The notes under the pieces were generated by a model. That model searched no databases. It saw nothing but the letters and a program-made list of their open reading frames with translations, and was not told the DNA's origin. Below are positions 13,179 through 21,520 of a DNA stretch of 54,038 nucleotides, one piece after another (position 1 is the stretch's first letter; every line of letters begins with the position of its first letter). Where the stretch lies: the IMG/VR virus record IMGVR_UViG_3300048590_000251, positions 1-54,038 of that record. One strand, written 5' to 3'. Both the position numbers and the translations under genes were made by a program. Source of the DNA: a virus.

Positions 13179-13204
13179 ACGCGAGAATAATCCATCGCGA
13201 CAAT
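13176..13204 (+). promoter_or_regulatory. candidate late promoter for the packaging/head operon
   Basis: TTGACG, 17-base spacer, GACAAT; predicted start about 17 bases before the TerS start codon. The -35 shares bases with the right arm of the CAAGATGTG inverted repeat, so binding there would directly control it. Confidence 0.55.
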
Positions 13205-13227
13205 GGCGCGGCCCGCAGGAGGCCCCA

Positions 13228-13797
13228 TTGGCGCGTCTGAAAAACCTCAAGCACGACGACTTCGCCCGTCAGTATGTCATTGATTTCAATGGCACTCAGG
13301 CCGCGATCAGGGCGGGGTATTCTCCCAAGGCCGCAGGGCAGATCGCCTGCGACCTCCTCAAGAATCCGAAGATCAAGGCCCGAATTGACGAGCTGGTCGA
13401 ACGCCGCAACGACCGTCTCGACATCAGTGCCGATCGCGTTCTCCAGGAAGTCGCCCGCACCGCCTTCGCCTCGCTGGGCGACTTCCTGAACATCAGCAAG
13501 GATGGTTCATTCGAGGTCAGTCTCGCCAATGCCACCCCGGATCAACTGACCGCCCTGACCGAAGCGACATCGGACAAGGAGACGATCAGGGGCAAGGAAG
13601 GCGGGAGATCGAAGACCATCGTGACCAACAAGGTCAAGATGTCTAACAAATTGGCCGCCCTGTCGAAGCTGGGCGAACATCTCGGGCTCTGGAAGCCGGA
13701 AGAGAGCAAGGCGATCGACGCCATGGCCGAGGCGCTGGCCGAGATCAACAGACGCGGATCCAGTGCGCCGATCGCCAAGCACAGGGGGAAGAAGTGA
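13228..13797 (+). CDS. terS: terminase small subunit
   Basis: Recognises phage DNA for packaging and partners TerL. The N-terminal region matches the Terminase_2 pattern: KNLKHDDFARQYVIDFNGTQAAIRAGYSPKAAGQIACDLLKNPKIKARIDELVERR, a helix-turn-helix DNA-binding domain, followed by an oligomerisation region (ADRVLQEVARTAFASLGDF) and a C-terminal basic tail. The start is a TTG, preceded by AGGAGG at good spacing; a near-cognate ATT overlaps it. First gene of the late operon, directly downstream of a candidate promoter. Confidence 0.9.
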   Translation: MARLKNLKHDDFARQYVIDFNGTQAAIRAGYSPKAAGQIACDLLKNPKIKARIDELVERRNDRLDISADRVLQEVARTAFASLGDFLNISKDGSFEVSLANATPDQLTALTEATSDKETIRGKEGGRSKTIVTNKVKMSNKLAALSKLGEHLGLWKPEESKAIDAMAEALAEINRRGSSAPIAKHRGKK

Positions 13798-14102
13798 AGC
13801 CGCCAGAAACAGCCGCCGAGTGGCGGGCGTTTGCCGCCAAATGCGTCTGCGCCGATGATCTCCAGATCGCGCCGAACCGCCGGTCTTCTCGCTCGCCGAA
13901 CGGCATCGCCTTCACTGTGCCGTTCGAGTGGCAGCAGAACGGCAGCGTGGTGCGGAAGCACCTCTTCGGAGAGTCCGCAACGCAGCGGGATGCGTCGGGG
14001 ATAATCAACTTGGCCGTCGATTGGATGGCGCGCGAGATGCGCGATCACTTCACCGCCACCCAGCGGGGCGATGTCACTGGACCTGCGGAGGTCTCTCAGT
14101 GA
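13794..14102 (+). CDS. hypothetical protein between TerS and TerL (102 aa)
   Basis: ATGA overlap with TerS and GTGA overlap with TerL show translational coupling. The sequence (AAEWRAFAAKCVCADDLQIAPNRRSSRSPNGIAFTVPFEWQQNGSVVRKHLFGESATQRDASGIINLAVDWMAREMRDHFTA) is unrecognised. By position it could be a packaging accessory factor. Confidence 0.65.
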   Translation: MKPPETAAEWRAFAAKCVCADDLQIAPNRRSSRSPNGIAFTVPFEWQQNGSVVRKHLFGESATQRDASGIINLAVDWMAREMRDHFTATQRGDVTGPAEVSQ

Positions 14103-15694
14103 CCACCGCCACCGCCACCCTCCCCGAGATGGTTCCGACCACGCCGGAAGAGCTGGTGGCCTGCCTGGCGTCCTGGGAGTGGCGGATATTCTCGGGCCAG
14201 ATATACAAGATCATCGTCAAGGACGACGACGATCCCGACGATCCGGGCGTCGTGAAGGCATTCATCCCGAACGCGATGCAGCGCGACCTTCTGATGAAGT
14301 TGCACCACCGCAACGTGGTCCTGAAGGCCCGGCAGCTCGGCTGCACCACTCTGGTCGCGATCCTCTGGCTCGACCACGCGCTTTTCAATGCCAACCAGCG
14401 GTGCGGCATCATCGCCCAGACCCTGCCTCTGGCATCAGCGATCCTGCGCGACAAGGTGAAATTCGCCTACGATCACCTCCCCGAGGGCTTGCGCGCCCGG
14501 ATGCCGACGATCCCGCCGACCAACGAGGAAGAGATCACTTTCGGCCACAACGGCTCCAGCATCGCCGTCGGCACCTCGTTCCGGTCGGGCACATTCCATC
14601 GCCTGCACGTCTCGGAAATGGGCAAGATCGCCGCCACCAGCCCGGCCAAGGCCCGCGAAGTGGTCGCAGGCTCGATCCCGACCGTCCCGTCATCCGGCAT
14701 CGCCATCGTGGAATCGACTGCGGAAGGCCAGAGCGGGGAGTTCTACACCATGGCGAGCCGGGCCGAGGCGCTGGCGCAGCGCGGCCTTCCTCTCGCAGCC
14801 GCCGAATACGCCTTCCACTTCTACGCCTGGTGGTTCTCGGACGAATACGAGGCCGACCCCGAAGGCGTCGAGATCAGTCCCGCCGACCATGCCTATTTCG
14901 CCGATGTCGAGAGCAAGATCGGGCGGCCGCTCAGCCCCCGCAAGCGCGCTTGGTATATCCTTCAGCGCGAGCAGACATTCGGCGGCGATGCCGAGAAGAT
15001 GTGGACAGAGTATCCTTCCACCTCGGCGGAGTGCTGGCAGCGATCCACCGAGGGCGCGTTCCTTGCGCCGCAGCTCGCCCGCGCCCGCGTCGAGGGCCGG
15101 ATCGGCCGGGTTCCGCATCTTCCTGGCGTCCCCGTCAACACCTTCTGGGACATCGGCGCATCGGACGGCACCGGAATCTGGCTGCACCAGCACGTCGCGG
15201 CCGAGAACCGCTTCCTGCGCTACATCGAGGGCTGGGACTCGGGCTACGACGAGTATGTAAGCGTCCTGAATGCCACCGGCTATGTCTGGGGCACCCATTT
15301 CATGCCTCACGATGTCATTCACGAGCGCCAGGGCGTGAATGGAACCGCGTCGCCGCTGTCGATGCTGCGAACCTTGGCGCCATCCTGGAATTTCTACGTC
15401 GTGCCACGGGTCCAGACCTTCGAGGCCGGGATGACCATGCTGCGGCAGACGTTCCCGACCTATCTCTTCGACGCCGAGGGATGCAAGGAGGGGCTGATCC
15501 ACCTCGCCGAGTATCGCAAGGCATGGAATAGCCAGTTAGGGGTCTGGAAGGACACACCGCCGCCGGACAGCCCGCACCGCGAAGCCGCCGACAGTCTGCG
15601 CCAGCACGCGCAGGGATTCCGGCCTGAACTTGTCGGCCGCACGGCCGCAACCGCGCGCCGCAGCCGCCGCGCCCTTGGAGGAATGGTGGTATGA
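14099..15694 (+). CDS. terL: terminase large subunit
   Basis: Packaging motor of 531 aa, ATPase plus nuclease. A degenerate Walker A with its arginine finger-like start appears as LKARQLGCTTLVAI (about residues 77-90); the Walker B-like acidic step follows as LHVSEMGKI, and the coupling motif as IVESTAEG. The C-terminal RNase H-like nuclease begins at FWDIGASDGTGIWL with its first catalytic aspartate and continues to the HREAADSLRQ acidic site. GTG start overlapping the previous stop codon. The frame is open further upstream but that is another gene. Confidence 0.93.
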   Translation: MTTATATLPEMVPTTPEELVACLASWEWRIFSGQIYKIIVKDDDDPDDPGVVKAFIPNAMQRDLLMKLHHRNVVLKARQLGCTTLVAILWLDHALFNANQRCGIIAQTLPLASAILRDKVKFAYDHLPEGLRARMPTIPPTNEEEITFGHNGSSIAVGTSFRSGTFHRLHVSEMGKIAATSPAKAREVVAGSIPTVPSSGIAIVESTAEGQSGEFYTMASRAEALAQRGLPLAAAEYAFHFYAWWFSDEYEADPEGVEISPADHAYFADVESKIGRPLSPRKRAWYILQREQTFGGDAEKMWTEYPSTSAECWQRSTEGAFLAPQLARARVEGRIGRVPHLPGVPVNTFWDIGASDGTGIWLHQHVAAENRFLRYIEGWDSGYDEYVSVLNATGYVWGTHFMPHDVIHERQGVNGTASPLSMLRTLAPSWNFYVVPRVQTFEAGMTMLRQTFPTYLFDAEGCKEGLIHLAEYRKAWNSQLGVWKDTPPPDSPHREAADSLRQHAQGFRPELVGRTAATARRSRRALGGMVV

Positions 15695-16152
15695 GCGACT
15701 TGATTCTGCCGGACAGCGTGAACTTCCGGCCGGCGTTCGATCTGAACATCTACCACCGCCGCTACGATCATTCCGCGATCGTGGTCTGGATCACATGGGA
15801 CCGCGCCACGGGTGAGCCGGTGATGGTCCTGACGCCGAACACGGATCGTCCGGGGCACGAGCGCGTCATTCCTTGCGTCGTCCCGCTCTCGACCTCGTGG
15901 ATGTGGACCGAAGAGGTGGGCGATGCGAGACACTGTGCCACTGTCGCCCCGATCTTCGTCTCCAACCTCGGGCTGAACCCGAATTCGCCGCGCCACGTCT
16001 ATGGCGTCCTCAGCACCATCCGCGGTCATCTGGAGGATCTGGTGATGTGCCCGCCGATACCGGCGGAGGACCGCAGCAAGGCCGCCGAAATGCTGATCAC
16101 AAACAACGAGACCGAGACGGTCACGCACAGGGAGGTTTCGGACTATGCGTGA
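15691..16152 (+). CDS. hypothetical protein between terminase and portal (153 aa)
   Basis: ATGA coupled to TerL and overlapping the portal start by eight bases. Beta-rich globular sequence (NIYHRRYDHSAIVVWITWDRATGEPVMVLTPNTDRPGHERVIPCVVPLSTSWMWTEEVGDARHCATVAPIFVSNLGLNPN). The repeated short strands resemble a small head-associated protein, but I cannot name it. The C-terminal third is helical and acidic. Confidence 0.65.
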   Translation: MSDLILPDSVNFRPAFDLNIYHRRYDHSAIVVWITWDRATGEPVMVLTPNTDRPGHERVIPCVVPLSTSWMWTEEVGDARHCATVAPIFVSNLGLNPNSPRHVYGVLSTIRGHLEDLVMCPPIPAEDRSKAAEMLITNNETETVTHREVSDYA

Positions 16153-18424
16153 CGACGACGAGCAGTTTGCCAACCAGACCTATGGTGCCGAAGCGCACCG
16201 CCCCGCATTCGATGAAACGACCTCGATCCTCGACTCATGGACCGTCGATCGCGTCGCAAAGGCCGCCGGGTCAGGCCGCACCCGTCTCGACGGCGCCCAT
16301 GCCCGGAAGATCTTCAACAGGATCATGGGGCACTATCTGCGGGAACTGGACATCCAGGCCGCGAACCGGGCTCAGATGGCGACCGACGAAGATTTCGGCG
16401 ACCACGAGCAATGGACCGAAGAGGAAAAGCAGGTCCTGGCCGAGCGCGGGCAGGATCCACTGGTGTTCGATGTCATCTCGACCTCCTGCAACTGGATCAT
16501 CGGCACCGAGAAGCGGAGCCGCACGGATTTCAAGGTGCTGGCGCGACGCAAGGAAGGCACGCAGGGCGCCGAAAAGAAATCGCAGCTCCTCAAATACCTC
16601 GGAGACGTGAACCGAACCGAGTTCTCGATCAGTGACGCCTTCACCGAGACGGTCAGGGCCGGCCTGTCGTGGCTGGAAAGCGGCGTCGTGGGCGATGACG
16701 GCGACGAACCGATCTATGACCGCTACGAGTCGTGGCGCAACGTCATCTACGACAGCAAGGCGCGCGAGAAGGATCTCGGGGATGCCCGCTACATCTTTCG
16801 CCACAAATGGGCCGACCTCGACACTGTGATGGCGACGTTTCCGGATCGCGCCGGCACCGTGCTGGCGGCCACCGTTCGCGGCCTTGACATGGTGGGCGGC
16901 ATCGACTCGATGGGCGATGACGCGATGGATTCGGGCGAGGACGATCTGATCCTCGGCGGATCCATGCGAGACGAAGACTATGGCGACGGCAACCGTCAGC
17001 GCCTGCGGATCATCGAGGCGTGGTTCCGCATCCCGGTCCAGGCAGAGCGCCTGGTTGGCGGCGATTTCCATGGCGAACTGTTCGACCCTTGGTCGGACGG
17101 GCATATCGGCGAGGTCAGCGCCGGTCGCGCCCGTGTCCGCAAGAGCCTGACCCATCGTGTCTATGTCGCGGTCATGACCACCGCCGGGCTCCTGACGCTG
17201 GAGGAATCGCCCTATCGGCACAACCGATTCCCGTTCACTCCCGTCGTCTGCTACCGCCGCAGCCGCGACGGCGCGTTCTACGGCATCATCCGCGGGATGC
17301 GCGACGCCCAGCGCGACATCAACAAACGGCATTCCAAAGCGACGGCCATCCTGTCCTCGAACAAGGTCATCATGGACAAGGGTGCCGTCGATGACCTTGA
17401 CGATTTCGAGGAGGAGATCGCGCGGCCGAACTCGATCATTGTCAAGAATCCCGGCACAAATTTGACGATCAACGCCGACCGCGACCTCGCGGCCTCGCAT
17501 CTGGCGCTGATGGAAATGTCGATGCGGATGATCCAGTCGCTGAGCGGCGTCACCGACGAGAACATGGGCCGATCGACCAACGCCAAGTCCGGCATCGCCA
17601 TCCAGCGCCGACAAGAGCAGGGCGCACTGACCACCGCCACGATTTTCGACAACCTGCGCTATGCGCGCCAGGTGCATGGCGAGAAGATGCTGAGCCTGGT
17701 GGAGCAATACATGGATGAGGGCAAGCAGTTCCGCATCACCAACAAGCGCGGGTCGCCCGACTATGTGACCATCAATGACGGTGCACCGGAAAACGACATC
17801 ACGCGCACCAAGGCCAGCTACATCATCTCGGAATCCGACTTCAACGCGACGATCCGCGAAAGTCAGGTTGCCGAACTCATGGCGCTGATGTCGCAACTCG
17901 CCCCGACGGCGCCGCAGATCGTCATGGTCATGCTGGATCTGCTGGTCGAGACGATGGACATTCCGGCCCGAGACGAGATCGTCAACCGCATCCGTCAGGT
18001 GACGGGCATGGAAGACCCGGACGCGGATCCGGATCAGCCGGACCCGGATCGCGATGCCCGCAAGGCGGCGCAGAGCGCGCAACAGGAGATGCAGATGCGC
18101 GGCGCCATGGCCAGTCTGGCAAAGCTGGAGGGTGAGGCAGCGCAGAAGCAGGCACAGGCTGCGAAGGCCAAGGCCGATGCAGCGAAGGTGCTGCACTCCA
18201 TGGCTGGCACCACGATCGAACAGCAGCGCAACGCGCTCGAACTTGCTATCGCCATGCTGGGTCAGGTCGCATCCGTCGATGTGGCTGACCGCCTCTATGC
18301 CAACGCCGTGTCGGGCGGAGGCGATATGCCGCAACCGCCGCCCGACCTGGCCGCCGCAGCGCCAGCGATGCCGCAGCAGCAGCAACCCCAACCGGCGCCC
18401 ACGCCGGACATGATCCCCGCCTGA
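16145..18424 (+). CDS. portal protein, P22-like
   Basis: 759 residues, matching the large podovirus portal family. Dodecameric ring at the unique capsid vertex through which DNA enters and leaves. Recognisable blocks: ADRVAKAAGSGRT-type N-terminal clip, QDPLVFDVISTSCNWIIGTEKRSRTDFKVLARR (stem/wing), AFTETVRAGLSWLESG, a long central domain with RYESWRNVIYDSKAREKDLGDARYIFRHKW, the crown region, then RKAAQSAQQEMQMRGAMASLAKLEGEAAQKQAQAAKAKADAAKVL, a helical barrel. The tail is Pro/Gln-rich. Long antisense frames on the other strand here are shadows. Confidence 0.92.
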   Translation: MRDDDEQFANQTYGAEAHRPAFDETTSILDSWTVDRVAKAAGSGRTRLDGAHARKIFNRIMGHYLRELDIQAANRAQMATDEDFGDHEQWTEEEKQVLAERGQDPLVFDVISTSCNWIIGTEKRSRTDFKVLARRKEGTQGAEKKSQLLKYLGDVNRTEFSISDAFTETVRAGLSWLESGVVGDDGDEPIYDRYESWRNVIYDSKAREKDLGDARYIFRHKWADLDTVMATFPDRAGTVLAATVRGLDMVGGIDSMGDDAMDSGEDDLILGGSMRDEDYGDGNRQRLRIIEAWFRIPVQAERLVGGDFHGELFDPWSDGHIGEVSAGRARVRKSLTHRVYVAVMTTAGLLTLEESPYRHNRFPFTPVVCYRRSRDGAFYGIIRGMRDAQRDINKRHSKATAILSSNKVIMDKGAVDDLDDFEEEIARPNSIIVKNPGTNLTINADRDLAASHLALMEMSMRMIQSLSGVTDENMGRSTNAKSGIAIQRRQEQGALTTATIFDNLRYARQVHGEKMLSLVEQYMDEGKQFRITNKRGSPDYVTINDGAPENDITRTKASYIISESDFNATIRESQVAELMALMSQLAPTAPQIVMVMLDLLVETMDIPARDEIVNRIRQVTGMEDPDADPDQPDPDRDARKAAQSAQQEMQMRGAMASLAKLEGEAAQKQAQAAKAKADAAKVLHSMAGTTIEQQRNALELAIAMLGQVASVDVADRLYANAVSGGGDMPQPPPDLAAAAPAMPQQQQPQPAPTPDMIPA

Positions 18425-18437
18425 AAGGAGACCCACC

Positions 18438-19451
18438 ATGGCCGATCCTAAAAGCACCCCACTTGAGGACGATGATTTCCTCACCCCGCAGGAACTCGAA
18501 GCCCTGCAACTCGGCGACAATCTCGATGCCGACGGCAATCTCGTCGCGGCAGAGGAAGAACCGGAGCGCGACCTCGACAAGGAGGATGCCGCAGAGGCCG
18601 AAATTCTCGCGAAGGAAGAGGCAGAACGCGCCGCGGCGAAAGCCAGAGGCGATGAAGCCGACGAAGAGGACGCCGATGAGGCGCCCGAGCCGGAGAAGAC
18701 TCCCGCCGACTCCCCCGAGGTGAAAGCCGATACAGATCCCGCGCTTGAGGTCGATCCCGAACCGGATGATGAAGCCATCGCCGCCGCCGAAGCCGCCGCC
18801 GAGGCCGAACGGCTCGCCACGCAGGATCGTATCGAGAAAGCGGTCGCCCAGCGTGCCAGCGCCGCCAAGAAGGCGGCCATCGAGGCGTTCGAGGAAGGGC
18901 AGACGACCTCCGAGGATTTCCAGGCCGCGCTGGATGCCGTGGACGATCAGGCGAAATGGGACCGCGAGGTGTGGACCTATATCGCCGAGAACAAGGGGCT
19001 GGCGGAAGAAGGCCACGCCTACACGTTCAGCGAAGCGGTGAAGCGCGTCGGCAACGACGAGGCGAGCGACAAGCTCAGCTATCGGCAGGTTCTGGAGAAG
19101 GCGCACGACCTCTATATCGGCGCCGCCGCCGTCGCGGGGCTGACCCCCGTTCCGAAGGCGGGCGCCAAGCCCGTCGCGCCAAAGCCGTCGGCCCCGGTGA
19201 AGGCCGAACAGCCGAAGCCTGAAGCGGCAAAGCCCGCCGCTGACGCCATGCCGAAGAAGGCGACGACTCCACGGCCGCCGCCGCCGACCACCATCGCGCG
19301 TATCCCGGCCGCCGAGGACAGCCTTGTCGTGGATGGACGCTACGGGCAACTCGCCCTTCTGGCAGAGGGGGACGATCCCGAGGCGCTGGAAGCGGCTCTC
19401 GCGAAGCTCACCCCCGATCAGCAGGAAGAGTTCGCCTCGCTCGACATCTGA
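18438..19451 (+). CDS. scaffolding-like protein (337 aa)
   Basis: Position immediately before the capsid gene, high acidic/alanine content and coiled-coil stretches fit an internal assembly scaffold. Residues 1-120 are Glu/Asp-rich (LEDDDFLTPQELEALQLGDNLDADGNLVAAEEEPERDLDKEDAAEAEIL), followed by helical segments (EAIAAAEAAAEAERLATQDRIEKAVAQRASAAKKAAIEAFEEGQ), a globular middle (KWDREVWTYIAENKGLAEEGHAYTFSEAVKRVG) and a basic Pro/Ala/Lys linker near the C-terminus. The last 50 residues carry a short conserved-looking piece (RIPAAEDSLVVDGRYGQLALLAEGDDPEALEAALAKLTPDQQEEFASLD). Confidence 0.75.
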   Translation: MADPKSTPLEDDDFLTPQELEALQLGDNLDADGNLVAAEEEPERDLDKEDAAEAEILAKEEAERAAAKARGDEADEEDADEAPEPEKTPADSPEVKADTDPALEVDPEPDDEAIAAAEAAAEAERLATQDRIEKAVAQRASAAKKAAIEAFEEGQTTSEDFQAALDAVDDQAKWDREVWTYIAENKGLAEEGHAYTFSEAVKRVGNDEASDKLSYRQVLEKAHDLYIGAAAVAGLTPVPKAGAKPVAPKPSAPVKAEQPKPEAAKPAADAMPKKATTPRPPPPTTIARIPAAEDSLVVDGRYGQLALLAEGDDPEALEAALAKLTPDQQEEFASLDI

Positions 19452-19464
19452 CAGGAGTCGCCTC

Positions 19465-19650
19465 GTGTTCTTCAAGGTCATCAAGGACGGCGAAACCATA
19501 CAGATCGGTGACGACGTGCTGATGTCCGTGATCCGCGCGGGCGGTGGCCGGGTGCATCTGAAATTCGATGCGCCCGCCGCCGTCCGAATCCGATCTGCTG
19601 CGGAAAAGGCCACGCTCGCGACACCGGCGACACGACGAGATGACGCATAA
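19465..19650 (+). CDS. CsrA-like small protein
   Basis: 61 residues, GTG start with AGGAG seven bases before. The core FKVIKDGETIQIGDDVLMSVIRAGGG then RVHLKFDAPAAVRIRS lines up with the CsrA pattern (GETxxIGDDVxVxV, G-x-V-x-xxxAP-x-x-V-x-xxR). CsrA binds GGA-containing RNA and controls translation. Here several RNA-contacting positions look changed: the R-R before GET reads I-K, and the arginine after the AP-V stretch is displaced by one residue, so affinity or specificity may differ. It lies between the scaffold and the capsid gene, just before a regulatory inverted repeat, and the capsid mRNA leader has GGA motifs (19721-19727 and the GGAGG Shine-Dalgarno), a possible target. Confidence 0.65.
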   Translation: MFFKVIKDGETIQIGDDVLMSVIRAGGGRVHLKFDAPAAVRIRSAAEKATLATPATRRDDA

Positions 19651-19654
19651 AGGA

Positions 19655-19694
19655 CACATCTTGCGGATTCTGTTTTCAGGCACCACAAGATGTG
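19655..19694. repeat. inverted repeat CACATCTTG / CAAGATGTG upstream of the capsid gene
   Basis: Perfect 9-bp arms at 19655-19663 and 19686-19694; the right arm sits in CACAAGATGTG, identical over 11 bases to the left arm at 13126. A TTGCGG with a 17-base spacer and CACAAG fits a promoter-like arrangement in which the left arm overlaps the -35 and the right arm the -10. The capsid start codon is 59 bases downstream. It appears to be a shared control site, so capsid expression may have its own promoter in addition to read-through from TerS. Confidence 0.65.
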
Positions 19695-19752
19695 CTAAGA
19701 CTACCCCAATCTGTCTGGTGCAGGACGCGCCCTCTCTCAACTGGAGGCACGC

Positions 19753-20856
19753 ATGGCCGGCACTCTGATCCCCTGGGGACACCCTTCTGCGCAGAAGAAG
19801 TGGTCCGCAGTTCTCTCCAACGACATTCGCCGTCGCGGCTATTTCAAGCGCCGCTTCATGGGCAAGGGCGAGAACAACATCATCGAGGAAAAGACCGAGA
19901 TCAAGGAGGACGCGGGCGACCGCGTGTCGTTCGACCTGTCGGTCAAGATCAGGCAGGAACCGACCGAAGGCGATGCCCGCCTCAAGGGCAAGGAGGAGCA
20001 ACTGCGGTTCTATTACGATGAGGTCATCATCGACCAGTCCCGCCATTCGGTTTCGGCAGGCGGCCGGATGAGCCGCAAGCGCACCGTCCACGACATGCGC
20101 AAGATCGGCAAGTCGAAGCTCCAGGAGTATTGGGCCGCGTTCGAGGACGAGGTGATGTTCGCTTACCTCTCCGGCGCCCGCGGCGTGAATGCCGAATTCA
20201 TCGTCACGACCGCCTGGACCGGACGCGCGGGCAACCCGCTGCAAGCGCCCGATGCCGCGCATATCCTGTTCGGCGGGGACGCCACGCAGAAAAGCGAGAT
20301 CGTCGCGGCCGACACGATGACCAAGCAACTGGTCGAGCGCGCCAACACCCACGCGAAAATGATCAGGGAATACGACCCCGACGCGCAGGAAATGGCCCCG
20401 GTGGACATCGACGGCGGCGCGCACTTCGTCATCGTCATGTCCGAGTTCCAGGCTTATGACCTGCGGCAGGAAACCGGGGTCGTCGGCTGGGCAGACATCG
20501 CCAAAGCCGCTGCCGGCGCCGAGGGCCGCAACTCGCCGATCTTCAAGGGCGGCCTGGGCATGATCGACAACACGGTCCTGCACAGCCATGGCAACGTGAT
20601 CCGGTTCTCGGACTATGGCGTCGGTGTCAACCTTCCCGCCTCCCGCGCCCTCTTCATGGGGCGCCAGGCTGGCGTCATCGCCTACGGCACGCCGAAGGGG
20701 ATGCGCTACATGTGGCAGGAAGAACTGGAGGACTTCGGCAACGAGCCGACGATCGCCGGTGGCGCCATCTGGGGCTTCAAGAAGACCCGCTTCAACGGCA
20801 AGGACTTCGGCGTCATCGCCATCGACACCTACGCCAAGAACCCGCGTCTGGGCTGA
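19753..20856 (+). CDS. major capsid protein, N4-gp56-like
   Basis: 367 residues forming the icosahedral shell. The N-terminal TLIPWGHPSAQKKWSAVLSNDIRRRGYFKRRFMGKGENNIIEEKTEIKEDAGDRVSFDLSVKIRQEPTEGDARLKGKEEQL is typical of the N4-gp56/DUF4043 capsid family, with the P-domain continuing through WAAFEDEVMFAYLSGARGVN, HFVIVMSEFQAYDLRQETG and NSPIFKGGLGMIDNTVLHSH. GGAGG spaced seven bases from the ATG. Strong structural-gene arrangement: scaffold before, terminator hairpin directly after. Confidence 0.92.
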   Translation: MAGTLIPWGHPSAQKKWSAVLSNDIRRRGYFKRRFMGKGENNIIEEKTEIKEDAGDRVSFDLSVKIRQEPTEGDARLKGKEEQLRFYYDEVIIDQSRHSVSAGGRMSRKRTVHDMRKIGKSKLQEYWAAFEDEVMFAYLSGARGVNAEFIVTTAWTGRAGNPLQAPDAAHILFGGDATQKSEIVAADTMTKQLVERANTHAKMIREYDPDAQEMAPVDIDGGAHFVIVMSEFQAYDLRQETGVVGWADIAKAAAGAEGRNSPIFKGGLGMIDNTVLHSHGNVIRFSDYGVGVNLPASRALFMGRQAGVIAYGTPKGMRYMWQEELEDFGNEPTIAGGAIWGFKKTRFNGKDFGVIAIDTYAKNPRLG

Positions 20857-20864
20857 CGAGATCG

Positions 20865-20884
20865 GGGCGCCCTTCGGGGCGCCC
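20865..20884 (+). terminator. Rho-independent terminator after the capsid gene
   Basis: GGGCGCCC arms pair over eight bases around a TTCG tetraloop closed by C-G, the extra-stable form, followed by TTCCT. It begins a few bases after the capsid stop codon. The short T-run makes termination likely partial, which would lower expression of the downstream tail genes compared with capsid. Confidence 0.75.
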
Positions 20885-20934
20885 TTCCTGACAACGACAG
20901 GGCCAGCACCGCCCGAACCCAAGGAGACACAAGC

Positions 20935-21387
20935 ATGGCCCTGAAGCGCACCACGATCGCCAAAGGCACCGCCCCCGTCCTGACGTCGTATGCGTCGGGA
21001 CTTGTCATGGTCCAGAGGGCACGTTTCGCCTTCACCGAGACATTCACCGCCGCGTCCGACAAGCTGGAGATGTTCTGCCTCCCCGCCGGGTGCGTCCCCA
21101 TCCGGTTCACCATCTGGGGCACCGGCGGTTCGCTCGGCACCCTCAACGTGGTGGCCGGCCTGGTTACGGGCGATTTCGGAAGTGATGACAACGCCCGCAC
21201 CGTCGGCGCGGAAATCCTCACCGCCACCGCCATCGGCTCCAGCGCGGTGGTCGAGGCGACGAAACCGCTGCTGGACCTGATTGCGGCAGACCAGACCAAG
21301 CATCGCGGCGTCGGCATCACGCTCTCCGCCAACGTTTCGGCCGGGGTTCTCGGGATCTCCGCCGCGATGGAATACGTCGCCGTCTGA
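20935..21387 (+). CDS. head-associated protein after the capsid gene (150 aa)
   Basis: Beta-rich sequence (ALKRTTIAKGTAPVLTSYASGLVMVQRARFAFTETFTAASDKLEMFCLPAGCVPIRFTIWGTGGSLGTLNVVAGLVTGDFG) with alternating hydrophobic residues and many alanines, resembling head decoration or minor capsid proteins that follow N4-gp56-type capsids. An AAGGAG box sits about ten bases before the ATG. No membrane segment. Confidence 0.7.
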   Translation: MALKRTTIAKGTAPVLTSYASGLVMVQRARFAFTETFTAASDKLEMFCLPAGCVPIRFTIWGTGGSLGTLNVVAGLVTGDFGSDDNARTVGAEILTATAIGSSAVVEATKPLLDLIAADQTKHRGVGITLSANVSAGVLGISAAMEYVAV

Positions 21388-21520
21388 TCCATTGTCAGCG
21401 GACGGCGACGCCCCGCCCGCCCGTCTTCCAACGGGTGAGCGGGGGACCAGCCCGGCGGATGTCCTCCCCCATCCAGATGCCGGGCTGGACTGACCCCACC
21501 AGAACAGAGAACACCCACCC
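21388..21520 (+). other. structured intergenic region with two hairpins
   Basis: 133 bases without a gene. A first hairpin has CCCGT/ACGGG arms near 21419-21434. A second, 21448-21487, has perfect 9-bp arms CAGCCCGGC/GCCGGGCTG with an inner GGATG/CATCC stem and a C-rich loop. Neither is followed by a clear T-run, so they may act as RNA-processing or stability elements. Confidence 0.5.

Noticed and set aside
16271-18880. 869-codon open frame on the minus strand
   Set aside because: It lies exactly opposite the portal gene, has skewed composition (Ser/Ala/Arg then His/Arg/Val runs) and lacks a ribosome site and domain motifs. Long antisense frames are expected in high-GC genes.
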